This document shows, piece by piece, positions 17,194 through 25,074 of a stretch of 64,000 nt of DNA. The notes under the pieces are model-generated. The model had not been told where the DNA came from, did no database searches, and saw nothing but the letters and a program-made list of their open reading frames with translations. Origin of the DNA: an uncultured Clostridia bacterium (GTDB lineage Bacteria > Bacillota > Clostridia > Christensenellales > CAG-917); the NCBI GenBank assembly GCA_947625225.1, contig CANQNQ010000001.1, forward strand, positions 124,001 to 188,000, given 5' to 3'. The translations under genes were made by a program, and so were the position numbers. The stretch's first letter is position 1, and every line of letters starts with the position of its first letter.

Positions 17194-18009
17194 TTACAAT
17201 TCAACGCGTATCGCTTCGTGCTGTTTGAAAATATAGTAACAATCAAAGCCTATTTCCTTTATGAGGCTCACAAACTGCTCGAAATGTTCGCATATCTCTC
17301 CCCTGTGGCTGTCGCCGCCGTAGCACACCTTTCTGCCGCCCAGTCGATAGTATCTCTCCACGATGTCCCTGCCCGGCGCCATGTCGTGATGGAAGTTGAT
17401 CTCAAGCGCCTTGTCGCGCGCGATTATCCCCTTCAGAATGGCGTCGAATTTGTCGGGAAAATCCGCGTACCTCAGCGCCTTGTCCCTGTACGGCGCGCCG
17501 TGCACGATGTAGCCTATGTGCGCAACGATGTCGTACGGATAGGGTGCGTCGAGGCTTGCCAGCACCGCGTTCAGATAGTCTCCGTACGCGTGGCATTTGG
17601 ATTTGAAGAGGAAGAAACTTCTGAAATACGCCTCCCTGCCGTCCACGCAATGCACGGAATTTATCACCACGTCAAAGGGATATTTTGCAATGACTTCCGC
17701 GTACTTCTCGCTTGCGGTACCCTTGGCAGAAAAACCCGCCTCTATGCCAAAACATAATGTTAAAGTGTTGTTTTTGTCGTTGTCAAGTTCGGATTTTGCG
17801 GCTTTCCACTCCTCGTAATACTTGTCTATATCCAAAAACTTCCACTTGTACGGCGAGCGACAACGACCGTATTGCAAATCGAAGTCGCAATGCTCCGTCG
17901 TGCAAAAGTAGTCCACGCGCCTCTGCTTTGCAAGGCGCGTAAGCTCCTTTATGGGCAGTTTGCCGTCGTGAGACTGCCGCGAATGAACGTGTGTGTCCGA
18001 CCTGATCAT
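17194..18009 (-). CDS. PHP-domain phosphatase, histidinol-phosphatase-like
   Basis: A 271-residue PHP-family metal-dependent phosphoesterase. Metal-binding motifs are present: SDTHVHSRQSHDG at residues 4-16 (Asp5, His7, His9), TTEHCDF, a VINSVHCVDG motif, HIGYI, and the C-terminal GGDSHRGE. It most resembles histidinol-phosphate phosphatase HisK, but no other histidine-biosynthesis gene is nearby, so the substrate is open. The true start is at 18009, where ATGA overlaps the alaS stop. Longer upstream starts would lie inside alaS. It is co-transcribed with alaS. Confidence 0.82.
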   Translation of the reverse strand: MIRSDTHVHSRQSHDGKLPIKELTRLAKQRRVDYFCTTEHCDFDLQYGRCRSPYKWKFLDIDKYYEEWKAAKSELDNDKNNTLTLCFGIEAGFSAKGTASEKYAEVIAKYPFDVVINSVHCVDGREAYFRSFFLFKSKCHAYGDYLNAVLASLDAPYPYDIVAHIGYIVHGAPYRDKALRYADFPDKFDAILKGIIARDKALEINFHHDMAPGRDIVERYYRLGGRKVCYGGDSHRGEICEHFEQFVSLIKEIGFDCYYIFKQHEAIRVEL

Positions 18010-19793
18010 TCCAGCACTGCCTTTATCCTTCTTACGCCCGCGGAGGAGCTGCCCTCTTTGACTATCCTGAACTTGCCCAGCTCGCCCGTGCGCCTTGCGT
18101 GCGGACCGCCGCATATCTCCTTGGAGAAGCCGATGGTGTACACCTTGACCACCTCGCCGTACTTAGAGGTGAACACGCCCACCGCGCCCTGCGCCTTTGC
18201 CTCGGCGACGCTCATCTCCTGCATGGTGACCTCGCTGTCAAGCGCGATCTGCTCGTTGACGAGGCGCTCCACCTCCGCCAGCTCCTCCTGTGTGAGGGGA
18301 CGGGGGAAGTTGAAGTCGAAGCGCAGCCTTTCGGCGGTGATGTTGCTGCCCCTCTGCTGGATGTTGTCGTCGTGCAGCGCTATCTTGAGCGCGGCGTTGA
18401 GCAGGTGCGTTGCGCTGTGCAGTCTGGCGGTCTGTTCGCCGCCGTCCGCAAGTCCGCCCTTGAACTTCTGCTCCGCGCCCGCCTTGCTGAGCGCCTGGTG
18501 GTCGCTGAACGCCTTGTCGTAGCCCTCTTTGTCAAGCGCGTAGCCCTTTTCCTTGGCAAGCTCCTGCGTCATTTCGATGGGGAAGCCGTAGGTGTCGTAC
18601 AGCCTGAACGCCGTCTTGCCGGGGAACACGGTCATGCCCGCAGGCAAGTGCGCGACTATCTTGTCAAACTCCTTGAGGCCCTGCTCAATGGTCTTGGCGA
18701 ACTTGGCGTTTTCCGCCTCAAGCTCGGAGATTATCCTCTCCTCGTTGTCCTTTATATACGGATACGCGTCCTTATATTTTTCCACATACAGCCTTGCCAG
18801 CTCCGTGAGCGCGCTGTCCTCCACGCCGAGGATGCGGCAATATCTCATCGCGCGACGTATCAGGCGCCTGAGCACATAGCCCTGATCGACGTTGGATGGC
18901 GACACCGCCTTGATATCGCCCAAAAGGAAGGTGGCGGTGCGGGTGTGGTCGGCGATAATGCGCATGGCGACTGTGGTCTCCTCGTCCGCGCCGTACTTTT
19001 TGCCGCTGAGCTGTTCCAGCCTGGCGATGGCGAAGCTGAACAGATCCGTCTCGTACACGGAGCCGTAGCCGTTGAGGATGCACAGCATCCTTTCAAGCCC
19101 CATACCCTGGTCGACGTTTTTCTGTTTGAGCGGAGAAAAGCTGCCGTCGGCGTTTTTGAAGTACTGCATAAACACGTTGTTGCCTATCTCCAGATACTTG
19201 CCGCAGTCGCAGGCGGGGGAGCAATCCTCGCCGCACTTGGGCTTGCCGGTGTCAATAAACATCTCCGTATCGGGACCGCAGGGACCCGTCATGCCCGCGG
19301 GGCCCCACCAATTGTGCTTTTTGTCCAGGAAGAATATCCTGTCCTCGGGGACGCCCAGCTTGCGCCAGCACTCCGCGCTCTCCTCGTCGCGGGGGCAGTC
19401 CTTGTTGCCGGCGAACACGGTGACGGCAAACTTGTCCTTGTCAAACTCCAGCTTTTCAAGCAACAACTCGTGCGCCCACTTGATGGCGTCCTGCTTGAAG
19501 TAGTCCCCCAACGACCAGCTGCCCAGCATCTCGAAAAAGGTGCAATGGGAGGCGTCGCCCACTTCGTCTATGTCGCCCGTGCGCACGCATATCTGCACGT
19601 CCGTCAGTCTGTTGCCCGCGGGGTGTTTTTCGCCAAGCAGATACGGCACAAGCGGGTGCATGCCCGCGGTGGTAAACAGCACCGTGGGGTCGTTTTCGGG
19701 GATAAGCGACGCCGAGTCGATGACGGCGTGACGCTTGGAACTGTAAAAATCCAGATAAAGTTTACGCAATTGCTCCGATGTAAGTTGTTTCAT
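18006..19793 (-). CDS. alaS: Alanyl-tRNA synthetase, short form lacking the C-terminal C-Ala domain
   Basis: Charges tRNA-Ala. The protein is 595 residues; the usual bacterial enzyme has about 870. The class II catalytic core (FTTAGMHPLVPYLLG; ASHCTFFEMLGSWSLGDYFK), the tRNA-recognition region and the editing domain are present. The editing zinc ligands are seen as His459 and His463 in HSATHLL and Cys561 and His565 in CGGPH. The sequence ends just after the editing domain, so the DHHA1/C-Ala oligomerisation domain is missing. Similar short AlaRS proteins of about 594 residues are known, for example in Borrelia, so this is a natural variant rather than a truncation. AGGA precedes the ATG at 19793; a 41-codon in-frame upstream extension is not supported. 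Confidence 0.93.
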   Translation of the reverse strand: MKQLTSEQLRKLYLDFYSSKRHAVIDSASLIPENDPTVLFTTAGMHPLVPYLLGEKHPAGNRLTDVQICVRTGDIDEVGDASHCTFFEMLGSWSLGDYFKQDAIKWAHELLLEKLEFDKDKFAVTVFAGNKDCPRDEESAECWRKLGVPEDRIFFLDKKHNWWGPAGMTGPCGPDTEMFIDTGKPKCGEDCSPACDCGKYLEIGNNVFMQYFKNADGSFSPLKQKNVDQGMGLERMLCILNGYGSVYETDLFSFAIARLEQLSGKKYGADEETTVAMRIIADHTRTATFLLGDIKAVSPSNVDQGYVLRRLIRRAMRYCRILGVEDSALTELARLYVEKYKDAYPYIKDNEERIISELEAENAKFAKTIEQGLKEFDKIVAHLPAGMTVFPGKTAFRLYDTYGFPIEMTQELAKEKGYALDKEGYDKAFSDHQALSKAGAEQKFKGGLADGGEQTARLHSATHLLNAALKIALHDDNIQQRGSNITAERLRFDFNFPRPLTQEELAEVERLVNEQIALDSEVTMQEMSVAEAKAQGAVGVFTSKYGEVVKVYTIGFSKEICGGPHARRTGELGKFRIVKEGSSSAGVRRIKAVLE

Positions 19794-19824
19794 ATTTTCC
19801 TGTCCTGTTGCCGTAAACGGCAGT

Positions 19825-21069
19825 TTATATATTATTTTTGTTGTTTTTATCCTCTTGTTGAGCGATATTCGCTTTTGCCGCGGCAACGTCGTTAGCCACA
19901 AGCGAGAAAAATTCACGCGTAAGCGCGTCCTCCTTTATACATCTGGTAAAGCTGAGCGTGCAGTTGCCGCCAAGCGTGATCGCGCCCAGATTCTGGACGT
20001 TGTTTTTGGACGCGTTCATCCTGAAATACATCTTCTCCGCGCGCAACTGTTCGGGCAAAGACGCCCTGCCCAGATTGCTGAAAATTATCGTCTGGCGGGA
20101 GCGCATAAACAGCCTGCCCAACCTGACCAGCGCGGTCTTGACAAACAGCGGCACCCAACCTGTAAGTTTCACTCCCCTGACCGTGGTGGATATCTGCGCG
20201 CGGAGCTTCTCCTTGTCCGCGTACAGCGCAAGTTGCCTTTTCGCCTCGGCAATATACAGATCGGGGGCATCCATCTCGTTGGGCTTTATCACCACCCTCA
20301 CAAACAGCGTGAAGTTGCGCACCGTGTCCGACGGAAAAATATTGCGGAGGTTTACGGGCACCATGATCACCACGGGCTTGCGCGGCGCGCTGACCCTCTC
20401 TATGGCGCATGCCAGCATCCCCGTAACGTAGGCGGTGACGGAAGCGGACTTCGCCTTTGCAGCAGCCACCAGCTCCGCCGCAGACAGCGTCGTCTCGTCC
20501 GTTTCGAACGCGCCTTTAGTGGGCGTGCCTGCGTGGCGATGAGGGGCGATGCCCGCCATCTCCTTCAGCCCGAACTTTGCAGAGGGGTCGTAATATCTTT
20601 CAAAACTGTCCTCCGCATATCTTTCGCCGCTCCTGTCGGCTATCTCACCCGGCTCGTCCGCGTAACGGGCAAGCGTCGTCCTCAAAAACTCCAACGCGCC
20701 CGTGCCGTCCGTCAGCGCGTGGAATATCTCCAATCTGACCTCTCTTCCGCCCGCGCTGAGCCTGAAAAAGTGGCCTCCGTTTTTGCTTGGATCGATGGGC
20801 GCAAGCAGCCTGTCGCCGAGGGGACAGACTTGTATGGGGGCGTCGTTGCGCTCAAGCCTGTGCCAGAGGAAGCCGCGCTTTACGGCGGCGCATATGGTTG
20901 GAAAATACGGTGCGACAGCGTTTACCGCCCTTGTCAGCCTCTCGATATCCACGTCGTCGGCAAGTACTGCGCCAATGCAGAAAAGACTTTGCGTGCGGGC
21001 GGTGTTCACCACGGGATAAAATCTGGCGGAACAGTCCAACTGCCATCTGTCGGATCCTGCGCTTTCCAT
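19825..21069 (-). CDS. Condensation/alcohol-acetyltransferase-like acyltransferase (HxxxD family)
   Basis: A 414-residue member of the chloramphenicol-acetyltransferase-like superfamily, which includes condensation domains, PapA and alcohol acetyltransferases. The catalytic motif is HALTDG (His117, Asp121) preceded by a beta strand, EVRLEIF. A later IFSNLGR segment is typical of this fold's second half. These enzymes move acyl groups from CoA or carrier proteins to an alcohol or amine. No carrier protein or lipid-synthesis gene is adjacent, so the substrate is unknown. The start at 21069 is supported by AAGGAG 5 nt upstream. Confidence 0.7.
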   Translation of the reverse strand: MESAGSDRWQLDCSARFYPVVNTARTQSLFCIGAVLADDVDIERLTRAVNAVAPYFPTICAAVKRGFLWHRLERNDAPIQVCPLGDRLLAPIDPSKNGGHFFRLSAGGREVRLEIFHALTDGTGALEFLRTTLARYADEPGEIADRSGERYAEDSFERYYDPSAKFGLKEMAGIAPHRHAGTPTKGAFETDETTLSAAELVAAAKAKSASVTAYVTGMLACAIERVSAPRKPVVIMVPVNLRNIFPSDTVRNFTLFVRVVIKPNEMDAPDLYIAEAKRQLALYADKEKLRAQISTTVRGVKLTGWVPLFVKTALVRLGRLFMRSRQTIIFSNLGRASLPEQLRAEKMYFRMNASKNNVQNLGAITLGGNCTLSFTRCIKEDALTREFFSLVANDVAAAKANIAQQEDKNNKNNI

Positions 21070-21090
21070 GCTGTCTCCTTGCGCGTTCGT

Positions 21091-21119
21091 GATATATCCA
21101 CTTAAACGCTGCATATATT
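21091..21119 (+). promoter_or_regulatory. Possible sigma-E (sporulation) promoter of yabP
   Basis: GATATAT at 21091-21097 and CATATATT at 21112-21119 with a 14-bp spacer resemble the mother-cell sigma-E consensus. It lies 44 bp before yabP, a sporulation gene. No good sigma-A pair is seen there. Confidence 0.4.
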
Positions 21120-21163
21120 TTAATATCTTTTGATATCATTGTCAATGAAATGAGGAGGCTGAG

Positions 21164-21454
21164 ATGCAGCGAAACGATTTGACGACATCCGACAAACTTC
21201 CCTCCGCGGGACACAGGCTGGAGCTTGACCTTGGGCGAAACATAACCCTGACGGGCGTCAGCGCGGTACCCGTGTTTACGGACAAGGAGATCTCCTTGCG
21301 TCTGAAGTGCGGCGAAACTCTCAACATAACGGGACAAGGGCTTACCGTCAAAAATCTGGACATAGAAAACGGCAAACTCAGCGCGGAGGGGCGGGTGTTC
21401 TCCGTCAAGTACAGCGCGGCGCCATCCGGCTTTTTGAAAAAGTTGTTCAGATGA
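21164..21454 (+). CDS. yabP: Sporulation protein YabP
   Basis: A 96-residue protein of the YabP/YqfC family, made in the mother cell during endospore formation. It has the family's core: ITLTGVSAVPVFTDKEISL, then a glycine-containing strand, ITGQGLTVKNLDIENGKL, and GRVFSVKYS near the end. GAGGAGG lies 5 nt before the ATG. The last codons overlap the yabQ start as ATGA, matching the conserved yabP-yabQ order of spore formers. Confidence 0.88.
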   Translation: MQRNDLTTSDKLPSAGHRLELDLGRNITLTGVSAVPVFTDKEISLRLKCGETLNITGQGLTVKNLDIENGKLSAEGRVFSVKYSAAPSGFLKKLFR

Positions 21455-21783
21455 CGGCGGGGCTGTGCGCCGTACAACTTGCGGCAAACGCGGGGGCACA
21501 GGCGGCGCGCTTCGGACTGTGCCTTGCGTGCGGACTTGTCGCGGGAGTCGTCGGCTTGCTGTACCTGAGGCGAGCGCGGCCCATAGAGCGCGCGCTTACC
21601 GATCTTTTTGCCACGCTGACGATAGCGGCGGGGCTTGTTGCGTGCGTGGAATTTGTGTTGGACGGCGTGCCGGAACTGTACGGCACCGTCGCCTATTTGC
21701 TTGGCGCGTGCGCCCTGCCGCTTGCGACAAAAAAACTTAAAGGCCGCCGCGCAAAAAAACGGGAAAATGCTGACAAAAATTAG
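21451..21783 (+). CDS. yabQ: YabQ-like spore cortex membrane protein
   Basis: A 110-residue hydrophobic protein whose ATG overlaps the yabP stop (ATGA). Three hydrophobic segments are visible (about residues 20-38, 52-68, 75-93), separated by short basic loops such as YLRRARPIE, with a Lys/Arg-rich C-terminus. Sequence similarity to YabQ is modest, but size, topology and the position immediately after yabP fit. YabQ is needed for spore cortex formation in Bacillus. The frame is open further upstream inside yabP, but ATG 21451 is the sensible start. Confidence 0.65.
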   Translation: MTAGLCAVQLAANAGAQAARFGLCLACGLVAGVVGLLYLRRARPIERALTDLFATLTIAAGLVACVEFVLDGVPELYGTVAYLLGACALPLATKKLKGRRAKKRENADKN

Positions 21784-21855
21784 CTTATTTTGTCTGCTTT
21801 TGCGCTTCCTTTTCTTTTGATGCGCCAATGTGCTAGTATAGTACAGGAGGCAAAA

Positions 21856-22167
21856 ATGAGCAACGTCAAACATCCCAAATGCGCCATGCGCAGCCTTGCC
21901 GCGCAAGCAAAGGCAAGACTCAATCAAAACACGTACTCAAACTCGGGCGCGCCCAAAAACATATCTCCTCAACAAAAGGAGATATATCTCAAATTGTGCG
22001 CGCTCAAGCGCAACGGCGAGGAAGTGGTCAACCCGATATCCCAGCTTGCCGACAAGGAGCTGCTCAACTCCCTTCCGCACGACATGCGCCAACGCTACAT
22101 CATACAGCTGTCCGCAGACTACGTAAGCGTGCGCAATATGCTGGATAACGACACAAAACAAGGTTAA
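21856..22167 (+). CDS. Small protein of unknown function
   Basis: A 103-residue protein I do not recognise. GGAGG lies 5 nt before the ATG at 21856. The first 40 residues are basic and polar (KHPKCAMRSLAAQAKARLNQ); the rest is predicted helical with ISPQQKEIYLKLCALKRNG and SLPHDMRQRYIIQLSADYV. There is no signal peptide, membrane segment or metal motif. It follows yabPQ on the same strand after 72 bp, so a sporulation link is possible only by position. Its stop is directly followed by a 13-bp inverted repeat. Confidence 0.6.
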   Translation: MSNVKHPKCAMRSLAAQAKARLNQNTYSNSGAPKNISPQQKEIYLKLCALKRNGEEVVNPISQLADKELLNSLPHDMRQRYIIQLSADYVSVRNMLDNDTKQG

Positions 22168-22168
22168 A

Positions 22169-22375
22169 CATCGTATTTTGAGCATATAAACATCTTGATA
22201 TGCCATATTATACATTGCGGCGGGAAAGTCAAAGACGTATCCGCCGCATGAGAGCGATAATCGATCGAACCCAACCCCGCGTCCCCGCAAAGCCCGGCAA
22301 GGGCGCTTGATTTTTGCGCTTTCGCATACGGTGAACCCGGCAAATTGCGTCTGTTTTCGCCGTCAAAATACGATG
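22169..22375. repeat. 207-bp interval bounded by a perfect 13-bp inverted repeat (MITE-like or structured RNA)
   Basis: CATCGTATTTTGA at 22169-22181 is repeated as its exact reverse complement at 22363-22375. Inside are a GCGGCGG/CCGCCGC hairpin (about 22216-22241) and a TGCGCTTTCGCA hairpin, with no convincing gene. The interval begins 2 nt after a stop codon and ends about 55 bp before a promoter. No target-site duplication is obvious. A short piece of the end sequence (CGTATTTTGA followed by GGCG) recurs on the minus strand near 49.34 kb. Confidence 0.5.
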
Positions 22376-22431
22376 CGGGGTAAAAATTTTGGCAAAATTG
22401 CACACAAAATCAGAATTTTTCCGTCGTGTTA

Positions 22432-22460
22432 TTGACTTATTTTGTAAACAATAATATAAT
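22432..22460 (+). promoter_or_regulatory. Strong predicted sigma-A promoter of the zinc-ribbon membrane protein gene
   Basis: TTGACT at 22432-22437, 17-bp spacer, perfect TATAAT at 22455-22460; start codon at 22494 with AAGGAG. Confidence 0.8.
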
Positions 22461-22493
22461 ATCGTCATAAAAAATGAGATAAGGAGTATAAAA

Positions 22494-23276
22494 ATGTACA
22501 CTATCTGTCCAAGTTGTAAATCCGAACTCAGCTTTACGCTGCCGGTGAGCAAGGATCAGTTGCCCGACGGCTACAAGCATCGCCTCAAATGCCCTTGCTG
22601 CGGCGTTACCATCGCCGTTAAGGTCAAGCCCGAAAAGCCCGTCGAGCAGGTCGAAGAAACCAAGGTCAACGATCAGGCAGTGGACAACGCGGCCGAGCAA
22701 GTTGAGGAACAACCCATCCTCACCGAAGACGAGTCCGTAGAAGAAGTCGTCGAAGAGGCTCCCGAAGAGGAAGAGGTCGTCGAAGAGGTCGCGCCCGCCA
22801 AGAAAGTCAAGAAGAGCGGCGCAGGCAGAAACGTAGTTATGTTGCTGTTCTCCCTCATATTTGTGGCCATAACCGTAGTCGGTTATTTTGTTGAAAAGAG
22901 CTATGGCGCACACGAGTTATACAACGGCATAAACCTGTTCAAGCAACTGTCCTCGATCTCGGAGCTGTCAGTAATTATCCGCAGCCTGCTGCCATTCGTG
23001 CTGTTTGTGATCGCAGGCATACAGGCAATCGTCGCAATAGTTGCTCTCATCGGCAAGAAGTATTCGCGCGCGTTCAACATCGTCGCAAGCGTCATCATCG
23101 CCGGGATCGCGCTGGTCGTGATGCTCTACCCCGTGGATGCCAAGAGCGTAGGCGACAATATGAATTTCATTTTGAGCAAAACATACTACATGGCGTTTGT
23201 GGGCGCGGGCCTGGCAGTGATAGAGCTTATCCTCTCTCTGGCGTTTATCAAGCCCCTCGGATACAAAGAGGACTGA
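22494..23276 (+). CDS. Zinc-ribbon membrane protein with acidic linker, function unknown
   Basis: A 260-residue protein with an N-terminal zinc ribbon (Cys5, Cys8, Cys33, Cys36; CPSC and CPCC). An acidic low-complexity linker (residues about 45-102, Glu/Val-rich) follows, then four predicted transmembrane helices (about 113-133, 165-187, 194-212, 232-252). The order suggests a cytoplasmic metal-binding head tethered to the membrane. AAGGAG precedes the ATG. It has its own strong promoter and a hairpin terminator, so it is a single-gene unit. I do not recognise a specific family and would not assign a function. Confidence 0.75.
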   Translation: MYTICPSCKSELSFTLPVSKDQLPDGYKHRLKCPCCGVTIAVKVKPEKPVEQVEETKVNDQAVDNAAEQVEEQPILTEDESVEEVVEEAPEEEEVVEEVAPAKKVKKSGAGRNVVMLLFSLIFVAITVVGYFVEKSYGAHELYNGINLFKQLSSISELSVIIRSLLPFVLFVIAGIQAIVAIVALIGKKYSRAFNIVASVIIAGIALVVMLYPVDAKSVGDNMNFILSKTYYMAFVGAGLAVIELILSLAFIKPLGYKED

Positions 23277-23305
23277 GCCTGACGTCAAATGCAAACAATT
23301 TCATT

Positions 23306-23331
23306 CCCCGACGATTGTCGGGGATTTTTTT
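23306..23331 (+). terminator. Intrinsic terminator after the zinc-ribbon protein gene
   Basis: CCCCGAC / GTCGGGG stem with a GATT loop, followed by ATTTTTTT. Confidence 0.9.
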
Positions 23332-23399
23332 ACAAATTTATTTCCCTCGGCAAACGTTTTCAATGTATAGCTTCTCCGCTTTTTGGCAACAATGCGCTT

Positions 23400-23636
23400 A
23401 TGAGAGAGATAGGCAAGACCTTGGACGGAGCAAAACAGAAGGTTCAGAACCTGATGGGCATCCCCGTGCTGATAAAGATAAATTCCGGCAGAGGCAAAAG
23501 CGCGCTGGTCCGCGGCGAAGTGACCGCGGTGTTCCCGGCGGTGTTCAGCGTGAGGCTGGAGGACGGCGAGCTGCGCACTTTTTCCTACGCGGATGTGCAG
23601 ACGCACGGAGTTATGTTTGTGCAGCCTTTGAAATAG
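23400..23636 (+). CDS. veg: Veg family protein
   Basis: A 78-residue protein of the Veg family, small conserved proteins of Bacillota that in Bacillus subtilis influence biofilm formation and spore outgrowth. The matching core is LMGIPVLIKINSGRGKS, then AVFPAVFSVRLEDGELRTFSYADV, ending near the usual length. The ATG at 23400 gives the family's expected N-terminus (MREIGKTLDGAK), but no Shine-Dalgarno sequence precedes it. An upstream start would read through a terminator and is unlikely. Confidence 0.85.
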   Translation: MREIGKTLDGAKQKVQNLMGIPVLIKINSGRGKSALVRGEVTAVFPAVFSVRLEDGELRTFSYADVQTHGVMFVQPLK

Positions 23637-23640
23637 TTTA

Positions 23641-23679
23641 TAAAAAAATCAAGCCGAAACGGACGTTTCGGCTTGATTT
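23641..23679. terminator. Bidirectional terminator between veg and the M28 peptidase gene
   Basis: Perfect 15-bp stem: AAATCAAGCCGAAAC at 23646-23660 with GTTTCGGCTTGATTT at 23665-23679, loop GGAC. A T run follows on both strands. Confidence 0.9.
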
Positions 23680-23694
23680 ATACTTTTTTGCAAA

Positions 23695-25011
23695 TTATTT
23701 TTTTGCCTCTTCAAACTCGGCGATCTTGTCGATGACGCGCAGCACCACGTCAAGCCCCAGCCCTACGGTGTCCACCTCGAAACGCTCCGGCACGTCGTAG
23801 AGGGTGTGGTAGTAGTTGGTCATCGTGGGATTTTGCGCCGCAAACGTGATGGTCTTTACGCCCGCACGCATAAAGGGCGTGCTGTCGCAGCCGCCGACGG
23901 GATTTGCCATGTTGCCCGGCTTCTCGATGCCCGCCTCCTTCATAGCCTCGAAGAACATCCTTTCCATATCCCTGTCAAAGTGCGGGCACAGCCATGCGTC
24001 GCCGTGTATCACCTCGAAGTAGTCCTTGTCCGCGATGGAGTCCACGTTGATGTGGTAGGCGTGATCGAGCATGCCGTCGTTTTTGTGCGCGCGCACAAAC
24101 GCCATTGAGCCTCTCAAGCCCGATTCCTCTGCGCCGCAGTTGACGTCTACAAAACGGCAACGCGCGGGCATCTTGTCGGGATTTTCCTTGAAATACTTGA
24201 TGACTTCATACGCAATTGCGATACCCGAAGCGTTGTCCATTGCGCCGGGAGAAGCCACACGAGGATTTTTCTCGTTGTACAGCGTCAGCAGATAGGAGCC
24301 TATCATCAGCGCGGGCGCTGAATACACCGTCACCTGCCACATTACTGTGTATGCATCGAAAATCGCTTTGGCGTCCAAAGATTTACCGCCATAGTACATC
24401 AACATCACAAGGATGAAGTTGGTAAGCGCTATCATCGTCAGCAGCGCCACGGACACCGCTCCGACGCCCAGCTTGATAAATATCAGCGCGGGATTCAGCT
24501 TGCTCTTGATGACGCTGTGCTTCAGCGTCCAGCTGGTGTCGGTGTGGCCGGAGAGCATCACCGTGTAGTCATACTGACCGTCCTCGGGCAGCAGCTCGGC
24601 GTACGTATTGTATGACACCTCCTGCTTGAAGCACCAATCAAAGAACGTGTTGTACTTGAACACGCTGACTATCAGCCACGTCCACAGCCCCAGCGCGTAC
24701 ACCGCGGCAAACAGACTTACCGCAATGCCCGCAACAGACGACAGGCTGAACGCTATGACGCCCAGCACCGCGAGCACGGCTATTATAACTCCGCCCCAGC
24801 CCGCATAAGGCAGACCGCCGATGGAGCCGCGCGGCGCAAATATAAACTTTTCCGTTTTGGGCGTCAGTCCCAGGTCGGACAGCTTGCCGGACATGTAGTC
24901 ATGGAACTTCTTTTCGCCATCCGTGCCGGGCACGCGCTGCCCGATCTCGTTTGCGGCGTACTTGATGATGCCAAAGGCGTCATCTGCATACTGTCGTAAA
25001 TGTTCTCTCAT
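23695..25011 (-). CDS. M28-family zinc aminopeptidase with internal membrane helices
   Basis: A 438-residue M28 peptidase-type protein. Metal and catalytic motifs appear in order: SGHTDTSW (His, Asp), PGAMDNASGIA (Asp ligand), NCGAEESGLRGS (Glu-Glu), HINVDSIAD (Asp) and NYYHTLYD (His). Unusually, hydrophobic segments sit inside the chain: two helices at about residues 68-116, and two more at about 180-210 and 235-255. The protease domain is thus interrupted by membrane spans. The substrate, presumably peptides, is unknown. AAGGGG precedes the ATG. It is the last gene after leuS and serS on this strand. Confidence 0.82.
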   Translation of the reverse strand: MREHLRQYADDAFGIIKYAANEIGQRVPGTDGEKKFHDYMSGKLSDLGLTPKTEKFIFAPRGSIGGLPYAGWGGVIIAVLAVLGVIAFSLSSVAGIAVSLFAAVYALGLWTWLIVSVFKYNTFFDWCFKQEVSYNTYAELLPEDGQYDYTVMLSGHTDTSWTLKHSVIKSKLNPALIFIKLGVGAVSVALLTMIALTNFILVMLMYYGGKSLDAKAIFDAYTVMWQVTVYSAPALMIGSYLLTLYNEKNPRVASPGAMDNASGIAIAYEVIKYFKENPDKMPARCRFVDVNCGAEESGLRGSMAFVRAHKNDGMLDHAYHINVDSIADKDYFEVIHGDAWLCPHFDRDMERMFFEAMKEAGIEKPGNMANPVGGCDSTPFMRAGVKTITFAAQNPTMTNYYHTLYDVPERFEVDTVGLGLDVVLRVIDKIAEFEEAKK

Positions 25012-25046
25012 AAAATACCCCTTTATGTTTTATTTTTGTTGCATAA

Positions 25047-25063
25047 ACGGCGTTTTGCGCCGT
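25047..25063 (-). terminator. Weak hairpin after serS, possible partial terminator
   Basis: ACGGCG / CGCCGT stem with a 5-nt loop, followed on the minus strand only by TTTATG. It lies between serS and the M28 gene. Confidence 0.4.
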
Positions 25064-25074
25064 ATTATCCTTTA

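Noticed and set aside
22169..22430. Possible known riboswitch (c-di-GMP, c-di-AMP, THF and cobalamin types considered) or tmRNA/SRP RNA
   Set aside because: I could not match any conserved core; the interval is reported only as an inverted-repeat element.
22229..22552. 107-codon minus-strand frame in the inverted-repeat interval
   Set aside because: It has no Shine-Dalgarno sequence, runs across the promoter of the next gene and overlaps its 5' end, so it is more likely non-coding.
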